A DNA stretch of 49,517 nt from NCBI GenBank assembly GCA_964511535.1, contig CAZEFW010000054.1, positions 1-49,517 of the forward strand, written 5' to 3'. Positions 1-7,602 of the stretch are shown here, one piece after another. Origin of the DNA: CAZCFB01 sp964511535 (GTDB lineage Bacteria > Myxococcota_A > Polyangia > GCA-2747355 > CAZCFB01). Position 1 is the first letter of the stretch; every line of letters begins with the position of its first letter. The notes beneath the pieces were generated by a model. That model was given only the letters and a program-made list of their open reading frames with translations, did not search any database and was not told the DNA's origin. The translations under genes and the position numbers were made by a program.

Positions 1-2
1 TC

Positions 3-1901
3 AACTCCGACGCGGTGGACAGCCTGGTGATCTACAAGGGCGGCACCCCGGCCCGGTACGGCACCCGCTCGGCCTCGGTGCTGTCGGTGAAGATGATCGG
101 CGACGAGGTTGACCGCTTCAAGGCCAAGCTGGGCATCGGGCTGATCACCTCCAAGCTTGCGGTCCAGGTGCCCATCATCAAGGGCAAGCTCTGGGCCAGC
201 CTGGCGGGCCGCTCGTCGTACCTCTCCATCGGCAACATCCACGACGTGGTCAAGGACGACTGCGAGGAAGATGACGCCAGCGCCAAGGGCGGCAAGGGCG
301 GCGCCTGCTCCCGGGCCTCCGGTGGCGTATACGCCAGCAAGGGCGCCGGGGCCACCACGGACGAGGAGTTCTACTTCTTCGGCCGCCCGGAGAACTGGTA
401 CGACATCAACCCCAAGCTGGTGTGGAAGGTCAGCGAGGATCACAGCCTGAACCTCACCGGCTTTTTCAGCGAGGACAACTCCATCCTCATCGGCGAGGTC
501 TGGTCCGGCACCCGCGCCGGGGCACTGCGGTGGAACGCCCAGTGGACCGACAAGCTGCTCTCGGAGACCACCGGTTATTACAGCGAGTACTTCACCAAGA
601 ACATCTCCGGCATCTACCACTTCAGCTCCGGCATCAAGACCGGCGGGGCGCGGCACCACTTCACCTGGTTCCCGTTCAAGGAGATGACCGTCACCACCGG
701 CTTTGACGTCGAGTACCAGGACTACAACCACGGCTCCCTGGAGGACAAAACCCAGGACGACGGCGGCAAGTTCATGCCCCCCATGCAGTCCCTCGAGACC
801 GGGGTGCACGCCGGGGTGCAGTGGAACGACATCTTCCCCGGGCTCTCGGCCTACCTGGGCCTGCGCTACTCGCTCTTCTTCCGCCTGGGCCCGGGCGACA
901 CACACGAATGGGATCCCAACACCAACGAGGCCCTGCCCGGCACCACCATCCCCCACGATGGCGGCGAGGTCATGGCCACGCACCACAACCCGGAGCCGCG
1001 CTTCAACGTCACCTACGCGTTCAACGACGCCAACTCCCTCAAGTTCTCCTACAACCGATCCGCCCAGTACCTGCGGCTGATGACCAACAGCATGCAGCTC
1101 ACCTGGTACGACATCTGGATGCCCTCCACGGAGAACATCCCGAGCATGACCACCGACCAGGTGGCCCTGGGCTACTTCGCCTCCATCCTGAGCGGCAGTA
1201 AGTGGCAGATCGACGCCTCCGTGGAGGGCTACTACAAGGACCACAACAACGTGGCCGACTTCGAGGACGGGCTGCACAACTACCTGGTGAACAACCTGGA
1301 GGCCTACGTGGCCACCGGCGACGGGCGCTCCTATGGGCTGGAGTTGATGATCAAGAAGCAGAAGGGCTGGTTCACGGGCTGGCTCTCCTACAACCTGGGC
1401 CGCTCCGAGCAGAAGATCGACGGCATCAACCGGGGCGAGTGGTACCCGTCCAAGTTCGACAAGACCCACGATTTTACCGCCCTGCTCAGCGTGGAGCCGC
1501 TGTCGCAGTTCGTGCCCGGCCACAAGCTCTACTTCACGGCGCTGTTCATCCTCTCCACGGGCAACGCCATCACCCTGCCCGAGGGGTACTACTACATCTC
1601 GGGCGTCCCCTTCCCCTACTGGGACGGGCGCAACCGCTACCGCCTGCCCACCTACCACCGGCTGGACCTGGGGCTCAAGTACCAGGTGGATATCTGGCGC
1701 ACGCTGAAGACCACCATCGAGGTGAACCTGTACAACCTGTACGACCGGCGCAACGTCAACTCCATCACCTACAGCCAGAACTACGCCGGCAGCAAGGGGA
1801 AGAGCAGCTCCACGTACGACCCGAACAAGCCGCTCTTCAACCCCTACGGCATCAGCTACTACGGGTTCAGGCCGTCAGCGACCCTGACGGTGGAGTACTA
1901 A
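3..1901 (+). CDS. TonB-dependent outer membrane receptor, 5' end outside window
   Basis: The reading frame is open from base 3, so the signal peptide, any carboxypeptidase-regulatory-like domain and most of the plug lie upstream of the window. The visible part starts at the end of the plug (NSDAVDSLVIYKGGTPARYG, the conserved YKGG.PARYG segment of Bacteroidota-style receptors). It continues as about 600 residues of alternating aromatic/polar beta-strand sequence and ends in TLTVEY with a terminal aromatic residue, as outer membrane barrels do. Family role: import of a ligand across the outer membrane driven by TonB. The next gene is a DUF4249-like lipoprotein and a full TonB-ExbB-ExbD set follows on the same strand, so receptor and motor are probably co-transcribed. 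The ligand cannot be told from this part. Confidence 0.93.
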   Translation, partial: NSDAVDSLVIYKGGTPARYGTRSASVLSVKMIGDEVDRFKAKLGIGLITSKLAVQVPIIKGKLWASLAGRSSYLSIGNIHDVVKDDCEEDDASAKGGKGGACSRASGGVYASKGAGATTDEEFYFFGRPENWYDINPKLVWKVSEDHSLNLTGFFSEDNSILIGEVWSGTRAGALRWNAQWTDKLLSETTGYYSEYFTKNISGIYHFSSGIKTGGARHHFTWFPFKEMTVTTGFDVEYQDYNHGSLEDKTQDDGGKFMPPMQSLETGVHAGVQWNDIFPGLSAYLGLRYSLFFRLGPGDTHEWDPNTNEALPGTTIPHDGGEVMATHHNPEPRFNVTYAFNDANSLKFSYNRSAQYLRLMTNSMQLTWYDIWMPSTENIPSMTTDQVALGYFASILSGSKWQIDASVEGYYKDHNNVADFEDGLHNYLVNNLEAYVATGDGRSYGLELMIKKQKGWFTGWLSYNLGRSEQKIDGINRGEWYPSKFDKTHDFTALLSVEPLSQFVPGHKLYFTALFILSTGNAITLPEGYYYISGVPFPYWDGRNRYRLPTYHRLDLGLKYQVDIWRTLKTTIEVNLYNLYDRRNVNSITYSQNYAGSKGKSSSTYDPNKPLFNPYGISYYGFRPSATLTVEY

Positions 1902-1905
1902 GGAG
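1901..1905 (+). promoter_or_regulatory. Shine-Dalgarno deciding the DUF4249 start
   Basis: AGGAG directly touches the ATG at 1906 but lies 6 nt before the in-frame ATG at 1912, so 1912 is the better start. The motif overlaps the receptor stop codon (TAA, 1899-1901), which suggests translational coupling. Confidence 0.6.
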
Positions 1906-1911
1906 ATGAAA

Positions 1912-3450
1912 ATGACAACGACGATAAAGACTCATCTCTCTCTCCTGCTGGCCGCCGCGCTGCTTGTATCGTGCGACGGCTTCTCCACCGCCACGGTTGA
2001 CGTGGACCCGGTGGTGCAGGACATGACCGAGGTGCTGGTGATCAACGCCGAGATCGAATACGACGCGTTCAACAAGCAGGGCAAGCCCGCCTGGGCCCAC
2101 ATCAGCTACACCGAGGACATCGACGCCCTGGTCACCACGCCGCAGAAGTTCGAGAACACGGCCACGGTGACCCTGACGGTGGACGACGGCACCAGCGAGG
2201 AGCTCAAGCTGGTCACCACCGGAACCTTCGCCAACAAGGGGCTCTACACCGGCAGCACCATCCTCGGGACCGAGGGCAAGACCTACACCCTGACGGTCAA
2301 GGTGGGGAGCAAGACCTACGTCGCCAAACACCACATGTTCAAGGAGCCCGGCATCGCCTGGCTGGCCATCAACGGCTACACCTCCGGCGGCGTGGAGACA
2401 GCCTATTCCATCACCAGCAGCGCGGGCGACGCCAAGGGCAAGGCCGGCGGCTACGGCGAGGAGTGGAAGGTGCTGGACCCGGCAGCCACCCGCGACCGGT
2501 ACCTGTTCGAGTGGTACACAAACGGCGTGCACGACGTGCGGCGGGACTGGGTCATCGACGACAACCGGGTGGTCAACTCCACCAAGGACGGCGTCACCAA
2601 CCAGGAGGGGCTCAAGCTGTTCAACCCCACCATCAACCCGTCATCCAACCAGCACATCGGCTTCCGCGCCGCCGAGGTGGACAAGCCGACCTACGACTAC
2701 TTCAACATGTACGAAAAGATCGCGCGCGGCCTCATCGGCGTGGGCTCGGTGACGCCGTACAACCCGAAGTCCAACTTCTCCGGGGGGCGCACCGTGGGCA
2801 ACTTCCGCGCGGTCTCCTTCTCATACGTCGCGGCCCTGACCCCGCCCACGCCGTGCACCACCGTCAAGGGCGGCGCGGTGACGATGCAGTTCGCCGTCTC
2901 ACCCCTGATGTCGGACGGCAAGACGTCATACTTCACCAAGTACCACCTCTACTCGGGCACGGTCTCGGGCGTGGACTACAAGTCCACCAAGGTGGAGATC
3001 ACGCCCACAAGCAAGGACGGCAAGCTCCTGATGCACACGGTCACCAGCCCTGCCTCGGGGGCCAACTACTTCCGCCTCCAGGTGGAGGACAAGGACGGCT
3101 TCGTCTCGCCCCTGTCGCCGGAGGTCACGGCCGACACAGCCAAGGATGTGGACAACTGCAAGAGCGGCGGCACCACGCCCACCACGCCGTGCGGCGACCT
3201 GACCAAGGCGTGCGACCCGAAGAAAGACAAGGCGTGCATCGCCAAGGACAAGAAGGTCTACGAGTGCTCGGCCAAGGGAACCTGGACCGAGAAGAAATCC
3301 AGCGGCAAGGGCGGGCCCATGACCTGCGGCAGCGAGACCAAGCAGTGCGACGAGGTCTATGACGCGGCCAAGGGCAAGTGGTGCAACATCGGCGGCAAGT
3401 GGTGGCAGTGCAAGGACGGCAAGTGGATCCCCCCGGGTGGTGGCAAGTAG
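1912..3450 (+). CDS. DUF4249-like outer membrane lipoprotein with Cys/Trp-rich C-terminus
   Basis: 512 residues. A signal peptide ends in a clear lipobox (LVSC, Cys21 from the 1912 start). The next 350 residues resemble DUF4249: a strand with LVINAEIEYDAF, then extracellular-style beta sequence with TATVTLTVDDG, GLYTGSTI and KTYTLTVKV. DUF4249 lipoproteins are normally encoded next to TonB-dependent receptors in Bacteroidota, exactly as here, and probably help capture the ligand at the surface. The last 100 residues are different: at least eight Cys and two C-x2-G-x-W units (ECSAKGTW, QCKDGKW). A similar unit ends the phosphoesterase at 9305. Translation is probably coupled to the receptor, and the stop codon abuts an ATG (3451) that begins the next open frame. 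Family assignment is by sequence feel and context. Confidence 0.75.
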   Translation: MTTTIKTHLSLLLAAALLVSCDGFSTATVDVDPVVQDMTEVLVINAEIEYDAFNKQGKPAWAHISYTEDIDALVTTPQKFENTATVTLTVDDGTSEELKLVTTGTFANKGLYTGSTILGTEGKTYTLTVKVGSKTYVAKHHMFKEPGIAWLAINGYTSGGVETAYSITSSAGDAKGKAGGYGEEWKVLDPAATRDRYLFEWYTNGVHDVRRDWVIDDNRVVNSTKDGVTNQEGLKLFNPTINPSSNQHIGFRAAEVDKPTYDYFNMYEKIARGLIGVGSVTPYNPKSNFSGGRTVGNFRAVSFSYVAALTPPTPCTTVKGGAVTMQFAVSPLMSDGKTSYFTKYHLYSGTVSGVDYKSTKVEITPTSKDGKLLMHTVTSPASGANYFRLQVEDKDGFVSPLSPEVTADTAKDVDNCKSGGTTPTTPCGDLTKACDPKKDKACIAKDKKVYECSAKGTWTEKKSSGKGGPMTCGSETKQCDEVYDAAKGKWCNIGGKWWQCKDGKWIPPGGGK

Positions 3451-3474
3451 ATGACTGGACGGCGACAAGCTTGC

Positions 3475-3551
3475 CTCTCACAGAGGCACAGAGGCACGGG
3501 GAGAGGCACAGCTTCTTTCTGTGCCTTCGTGTCTCCGTGTCTCCGTGAGAG
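3475..3551. repeat. Inverted-repeat element A (short hairpin form)
   Basis: The left arm begins CTCTCACAGAGGCACAGAGG; the right arm ends CGTGTCTCCGTGAGAG and is its imperfect reverse complement, with a loop of about 7 nt. It lies between the stop of the DUF4249 gene and the signal peptide of the DUF3450 gene and stays open in the downstream gene's frame. No obvious target-site duplication flanks it. Confidence 0.88.
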
Positions 3552-4410
3552 ATTCATTTCCTCCGTCCTGTTTGTATTGCTTGTTGCTGTCTCTTTTCCC
3601 GCCGCGGCCGAGGCTCCAAGCTTCGACTACGACGCGGAGATCAAGCGCAAGAAGGCGGAGCTCAAGCGCGTGGCCAGGCAGCTGGCCGCCGTGAAGAAGG
3701 CCACGAAGCAGGACGCGGCCGAGTTCGAGGCGTACAAGGCCCGCACGAAGGAGCGAGCCCAGGGCATCATCAAGCAGACCGCGGAGATCCAGAAGTCCAC
3801 TGGCGAGCTGCGGCGCAAGTACGATCGGCTGGGCGCCATCATCGGCGGGCACCGGCGCAAGGTGAAGGGGTACGCGGCGCGGCAGAAGAACTTCACCGCC
3901 CGGCTGATCCAGCACTGCGATTCACTCATCGCCACGGCCAAGACCCTGTCGCCCATGCTCTCGGGCAAGGCGGCGGCGGCGCTGGACTATCTGAAGAGCG
4001 AGCTGAAGGGCGGCAGCACCGACAACATCGAGGGTCTGCACCGCCTGGTGCGCATCGCGAGGCAGCTGGACTCCCAGCTCATGGATGTCCAGGTGTCCCA
4101 GGGCAGCTCGCCGCTGCCGCAGATCACGGGCACCTGCCACCGCATCAGGGTGGGCGGCGTGTTCGAGGCCGTGGTCAAGGGCGAGTCCGCCGCGGTGTGG
4201 GATTTCGACACCGGCAAGTGGCGCCTGCTGAACGACCCGGCAACGGCCAGGCTGATCATGGAGGCGGTTGAGGTACGCAACGGCAAGAAGAAACCGGCGC
4301 TTGTGAGCTTGCCGCTGGCCTCGAAGGCCAGGCCCTCGGCTGGTGCGCCTGAAACGCGGCGAGACGCCGCGTCTACCCCGGCGCCCGAAAAGAAGGCGGT
4401 GCAGAAGTGA
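3529..4410 (+). CDS. DUF3450 periplasmic coiled-coil protein of TonB/TtpC operon
   Basis: 293 residues from the GTG at 3529. That start gives a normal signal peptide (MSPCLRERF, then ISSVLFVLLVAVSFPAAA). The frame is open back to an ATG at 3451 just after the upstream stop, but that would put about 26 repeat-encoded residues before the signal peptide. Mature residues 30-130 form a Lys/Glu/Ala-rich coiled coil. The C-terminal part has the DUF3450 core: CHRIRVGGVFEAVV, then AAVWDFDTGKWRLLND and ALVSLPL. DUF3450 genes typically precede ttpC-exbB2-exbD2-tonB2 in gammaproteobacteria, the order seen here. It probably supports energy transfer by the TonB complex. The 35-residue Ala/Pro/Lys-rich tail is not part of the family core. 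Confidence 0.82.
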   Translation: MSPCLRERFISSVLFVLLVAVSFPAAAEAPSFDYDAEIKRKKAELKRVARQLAAVKKATKQDAAEFEAYKARTKERAQGIIKQTAEIQKSTGELRRKYDRLGAIIGGHRRKVKGYAARQKNFTARLIQHCDSLIATAKTLSPMLSGKAAAALDYLKSELKGGSTDNIEGLHRLVRIARQLDSQLMDVQVSQGSSPLPQITGTCHRIRVGGVFEAVVKGESAAVWDFDTGKWRLLNDPATARLIMEAVEVRNGKKKPALVSLPLASKARPSAGAPETRRDAASTPAPEKKAVQK

Positions 4411-4432
4411 ACCGCCATCCTGCTCCGCAGGC

Positions 4433-4530
4433 CTCTCACAGAGGCACAGAGGCACGGAGCCCACGAAGGTTCCAAATGGGACCCTCCCCCAAACGCCGTG
4501 CCTCTCTGTGCCTCCGTGTCTCCGTGAGAG
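4433..4530. repeat. Inverted-repeat element B (hairpin form)
   Basis: The left arm starts CTCTCACAGAGGCACAGAGG at 4433 and the right arm ends GTGCCTCCGTGTCTCCGTGA-GAG at 4530. About 45 nt of unrelated sequence separates the arms. The right end carries the GTG (4524) that best fits as start codon of the TtpC-like gene. Confidence 0.88.
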
Positions 4531-6056
4531 GGCTGTTCCTGCTGTCCCTGTTTGTCCTCGTTCTCCCATCCCTCGCCCACGCCTGGCCCTGGGACAAGAA
4601 GAAGGTCGACCCCAACGCGGCCAAGAAAAAACAGCTCGCCGCGCTCAACGTCAAACTGCAGGCCCAGCGCGACAAGCTGCAGAGCCTTATCTCCGCCCGC
4701 TGGAAGGCCAAGCAGCGGTACGTGGCCCAGCGAGAGGTGGACAAGGAGGGGCTGACCCGCCTGCGCGAAGCCCAGGAGCGGGCCTACATGGAGCAGTCCC
4801 GGGTCAAAGAAGAGGTCTTCGCCCGGGACAAGACCATCGAGGACACCCGCAAGAAGGCCGAGGACGCCAAGGAGACCTGGAAGGCGGTGGGCCAGACCCT
4901 GGACGACAAGCTGGAGAAGGAGGCCGAGAAGATCCAGGGAAACTTCCCCCAGGACGTGGAGCAGCGGCGGCTCGACCTGGAGAAGGCGCGCGAGGTGGAG
5001 ACCAAAGACGGCGAGCTCGCCGGGCTGGACGCCTACCTCGCGGGCTACTTCGGCAAGTACATCGCCGCAGGCACGCGCATCACGGTGAGCAAGCAGCGCA
5101 TCCTGCCCGAGAGCGGCTCTCCCCGGGGCGTGCAGCTGGCCCGCTTCGGCACGGTGTATGCCTACGGCATGTCCGACGACGGCGAGGCGTGGGTCATCAC
5201 CCAGACCGGCCGCCTGGGCGAGGGGCGCTTCGCGGTCAACCCGGTGGTGGCGCCGGAGCTGAAGGCGCACCTCACCGCGGCCTATCCCGGCTGGCTGGCA
5301 GGTAACCGGGTTTCAGGCAAGCCGGTGATGCTGGACATCATCCAGAACGCCTCGTCGCGCAACCTGATCAGCGGCAAGAAGAAGGGCCGCGAGGAGCTGG
5401 CCCGGGATTACCTGAAGAAGGGCGGCGTGACCATGATCCCGCTGCTGCTGCTGCCCGCGTGGGCGCTGCTGATCATCCTGTACAAGTTCATGCAGCTGGC
5501 GCTGCTGCATCGCCGCGGATGGTTCCTCTCGCGCAAGGTGGTCAAGCTGCTGGAGGCCGGCGACCTGGAGGGGGCGCGCCAGGCCGCCCGGAAAAAATGG
5601 GGCGCGGTGGCGAAGGTCATCCGCACCTGCCTGGAGGACACCAGCAGAGGCAGGGAGGCAACGGAGCGAGCGGTCAAGGAGACCTTGTTGCGCCAGGTCC
5701 CGTCGCTGGGCCGCCACCTGACGACCCTGGCGGTCATCGCCGGCGCCGCCCCCCTGCTGGGCCTGCTCGGCACGGTGACCGGCATGATCACCCTGTTCGA
5801 GGTGATCACCAATTACGGCACCGGCGATCCCAAGATCATGGCCGCTGGCATCTCCGAGGCCCTGATCACCACCCAGACCGGCCTCATCGTGGCCATCCCG
5901 ATCTTGCTGGTGCACAACATGCTGCGAAACCGGAAGAACCGGCTGCAGGAGGAGATGGAGAAGAACGCGGTGACCATAATGAACCGCATCTGGCCGGGGA
6001 GTAGCCAGGTTTCTCACGGAGACACGGAGGCACGGGGAGAGGGCACGGAGGAATGA
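4524..6056 (+). CDS. ttpC: TtpC-like MotA/TolQ/ExbB proton-channel family protein with periplasmic coiled coil
   Basis: 510 residues from the GTG at 4524, inside the end of element B. That start yields MRGLFLLSLFVLVLPSLAHA, an ideal signal peptide cleaved before WPW. An upstream GTG at 4407, overlapping the previous stop, is in frame but would add 39 odd residues. Residues 30-150 are a Lys/Glu coiled coil, and 190-280 are a periplasmic domain with VQLARFGTVYAYG. The C-terminal 200 residues are the ExbB/TolQ three-helix domain (APLLGLLGTVTGMITLFEVI, then ISEALITTQTGLIVAIP). Vibrio TtpC has this layout and is needed for the TonB2 system. The last 17 residues (SQVSHGDTEARGEGTEE) and the stop codon come from the next inverted-repeat arm. 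Confidence 0.86.
   Translation: MRGLFLLSLFVLVLPSLAHAWPWDKKKVDPNAAKKKQLAALNVKLQAQRDKLQSLISARWKAKQRYVAQREVDKEGLTRLREAQERAYMEQSRVKEEVFARDKTIEDTRKKAEDAKETWKAVGQTLDDKLEKEAEKIQGNFPQDVEQRRLDLEKAREVETKDGELAGLDAYLAGYFGKYIAAGTRITVSKQRILPESGSPRGVQLARFGTVYAYGMSDDGEAWVITQTGRLGEGRFAVNPVVAPELKAHLTAAYPGWLAGNRVSGKPVMLDIIQNASSRNLISGKKKGREELARDYLKKGGVTMIPLLLLPAWALLIILYKFMQLALLHRRGWFLSRKVVKLLEAGDLEGARQAARKKWGAVAKVIRTCLEDTSRGREATERAVKETLLRQVPSLGRHLTTLAVIAGAAPLLGLLGTVTGMITLFEVITNYGTGDPKIMAAGISEALITTQTGLIVAIPILLVHNMLRNRKNRLQEEMEKNAVTIMNRIWPGSSQVSHGDTEARGEGTEE
6047..6051 (+). promoter_or_regulatory. Repeat-supplied Shine-Dalgarno for the GxxExxY gene
   Basis: GGAGG at the inner end of the left arm lies 7 nt before the ATG at 6059, against 1 nt before the ATG at 6053, so 6059 is the favoured start. 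The ATG at 6053 overlaps the TtpC stop (ATGA). Confidence 0.6.
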
Positions 6057-6058
6057 AA

Positions 6059-6442
6059 ATGGGGGAGAATGAAATCGGGACGGTTGTCGTGGATTGTGCG
6101 GTCAAGTTGCACCAGGCGCTTGGGCCGGGATTGCTCGAGTCCGTGTATGAGGCGATTTTTGCCAGGCAGATCGAAAAGCGCGGACTTGCAGTGGAACGTC
6201 AGGTGGCCATTCCCGTGGAGTTCGACGGTGAGAGGTTCGAAGTGGGATTTCGAGCCGACCTGATCATCGACAGCAAAGTGATCATCGAGCTCAAATCCGT
6301 CGAGCGGGTCAAGCCTGTGCACAAGAAGCAGCTGCTCACCTACCTTCGACTCACAGGCCTGAAGCTGGGATACCTGCTCAACTTCAATGAAGCCCTGATG
6401 AAGAGCGGCATCACGAGGATTATCAATGGAACCCTCCCATAA
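6059..6442 (+). CDS. GxxExxY family PD-(D/E)XK nuclease-fold protein
   Basis: 127 residues (129 from the ATG at 6053). The family signature is present: GPGLLESVY contains G-L-L-E-S-V-Y. The PD-(D/E)XK-like core follows as FRADLIID, then VIIELK, giving an Asp about ten residues before E-x-K, and ends with LLTYLRLTGLKLGYLLNFN. The fold suggests a nuclease, but as far as I know no activity is established for the family (NCBIfam GxxExxY, Pfam PDDEXK_3). It interrupts a TonB operon that does not need it and lies between two arms of the inverted-repeat family. It uses more A/T-ending codons (GTT, GAT, TGT, TTG, ATT, TTT) than its neighbours, a sign of transfer. It is probably co-translated from the TtpC end. 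Confidence 0.9.
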   Translation: MGENEIGTVVVDCAVKLHQALGPGLLESVYEAIFARQIEKRGLAVERQVAIPVEFDGERFEVGFRADLIIDSKVIIELKSVERVKPVHKKQLLTYLRLTGLKLGYLLNFNEALMKSGITRIINGTLP

Positions 6443-6448
6443 AAGATC

Positions 6449-6532
6449 CTCCGTGCCCTCTCCGTGCCTCCGTGCCCCCGTGAGAGGCTACTCCGTGCCC
6501 TCTCCGTGCCTCCGTGCCCCCGTGAGAGGCTA
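6449..6532 (+). repeat. 42-bp tandem repeat of right-hand arms
   Basis: Two perfect copies of a 42-bp unit (CTCCGTGCCC...GTGAGAGGCTA) are followed by a third diverged copy ending at 6581. They lie between the GxxExxY stop and the exbB start. Confidence 0.9.
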
Positions 6533-6585
6533 CTCCGTGCCCTCTCCGTGCCCTCTCTGTGTCTCTGTGTCTCCGTGAGAGGTTC

Positions 6586-7185
6586 ATGACCTTTGACCGC
6601 ACCATAGATCTCTTCCTCTCCTCCTTCGAGAAGGGCGGCCACGTCATGTGGGCCATCCTGGGGGTGTCTTTTGTGATCTGGTACGTGGGCTTCGGGCGGC
6701 TGTTTGCGCTGGTCTGGGTCAGCCTGGCGCGGCGGCGGTTTCTGGGTCGGATCCGGTCGGGTGCCGCGGGTGGCGCCTGGACGGCGCCGTTCAACGCCTT
6801 CCTCGCCGCCTTGCCCGACATCAAGCAGGGGCGGCGCAGCCTCGCTTTCCATTACCGCGAGCTGCTGGTCTCTCTGGTGCCTGACCTGGATCGGGGATTC
6901 TCCACCATGACTGCCTGGATCGCCGTCGCGCCGCTGCTCGGTCTGCTCGGCACGGTGGTGGGCATGGTGGAGACCTTCGAGGTGATCAACCTGTTCGGCA
7001 TCGGCAACCCGCACCTGATGGCCCAGGGCATCAGCGTGGCCCTGCTCACCACCCAGGCGGGGCTCATCGTGGCCTTCCCGGCGCTCATCTTCCGGCTGCT
7101 GCTGGCCAACCGGAAGAAGAAGCTGGTGGAGAAGTTGGTGGGCGACCAGGACCGCATCGCCCGCATGCTGCAGGGGGCCGCCTGA
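6586..7185 (+). CDS. exbB: ExbB-type biopolymer transport protein
   Basis: 199 residues. The ATG at 6586 starts MTFDRTIDLFLSSFEKGG, right after the end of the repeat (GTGAGAGGTTC-ATG). A GTG at 6559 inside the repeat is also in frame. The first membrane span (HVMWAILGVSFVIWYVGFGR) is followed by a cytoplasmic loop and the paired C-terminal spans with APLLGLLGTVVGMVETFEVI and ALLTTQAGLIVAFPALI, diagnostic for ExbB/TolQ. It forms the pentameric proton channel with ExbD in the inner membrane and drives TonB. The stop overlaps the exbD start (TGATG), as in tightly coupled operons. It lacks the long periplasmic coiled coil of the neighbouring TtpC-like paralogue. Confidence 0.93.
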   Translation: MTFDRTIDLFLSSFEKGGHVMWAILGVSFVIWYVGFGRLFALVWVSLARRRFLGRIRSGAAGGAWTAPFNAFLAALPDIKQGRRSLAFHYRELLVSLVPDLDRGFSTMTAWIAVAPLLGLLGTVVGMVETFEVINLFGIGNPHLMAQGISVALLTTQAGLIVAFPALIFRLLLANRKKKLVEKLVGDQDRIARMLQGAA

Positions 7186-7598
7186 TGGCTGACGACTTTC
7201 GCATCCTGGACAAGGAAGACGAGGCAGCGGACATCAACATCGGCCCGCTCATCGACATGGTGTTCATCCTGCTCATCTTCTTCGTCATCACCACCAACTT
7301 CACCCGGCAGACCGGCATCGACGTGACCAAGCCCAAGGCGCAGACCGCCATCAGCCAGGGGCAGAAGGTGATCCTGGTGGGCATCAGCCGGGAGGGCACC
7401 ATCCACGCCTACGGCCGGCAGATGAGCCCGGAGCGGCTGCAGTCCCTCATCCAGGAGGAGGTGCTCAAGAAGCCGGACCTGTCGGTGGTCATCGTATCGG
7501 ACAAGCAGGCCGAGCTGGGCAAGGCGGTGCAGGTGATGGACATCTGCGCCCTGGCCGGGGCCAAGAAGGTCTCGCTCTCCGCGGACAAGAACAAGTAG
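7185..7598 (+). CDS. exbD: ExbD-type biopolymer transport protein
   Basis: 137 residues, the usual ExbD size. A short cytoplasmic N-terminus precedes one membrane span with the proton-carrying aspartate, Asp24, in INIGPLIDMVFILLIFF. The periplasmic domain follows (GISREGTIHAYGRQMSPERL, then VVIVSDKQAELGKAVQVMD). It works with ExbB to turn proton flow into TonB movement. Its start overlaps the exbB stop by one base and tonB starts 4 nt after its stop, so these three form an uninterrupted core that none of the inverted-repeat elements has entered. Confidence 0.95.
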   Translation: MADDFRILDKEDEAADINIGPLIDMVFILLIFFVITTNFTRQTGIDVTKPKAQTAISQGQKVILVGISREGTIHAYGRQMSPERLQSLIQEEVLKKPDLSVVIVSDKQAELGKAVQVMDICALAGAKKVSLSADKNK

Positions 7599-7602
7599 CG
7601 CC

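Larger units (their letters stand above)
6011..6581. mobile_element. Inverted-repeat element C/D carrying the GxxExxY gene
   Basis: The left arm (6011-6051) reads TTCTCACGGAGACACGGAGG and on to GGGCACGGAGG. The right side (6449-6581) holds three right-hand arms, two of them a perfect 42-bp tandem repeat (6449-6490, 6491-6532). The reverse complement of a right arm nearly matches the left arm over about 38 nt. Between the arms sits only the GxxExxY gene, so this looks like a gene-bearing version of hairpins A, B and E. Calling it mobile is inference: no transposase and no target duplication is seen. Confidence 0.65.

Noticed and set aside
3451..3528. Upstream extension of the DUF3450 gene to ATG 3451
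   Set aside because: It would put mostly repeat-encoded residues ahead of a normal signal peptide. I kept it only as an alternative start; the same holds for 4407 and 8211.
6449..6581. CRISPR-like array
   Set aside because: The 42-bp units are directly adjacent without variable spacers and belong to the inverted-repeat element family; no cas gene is present.
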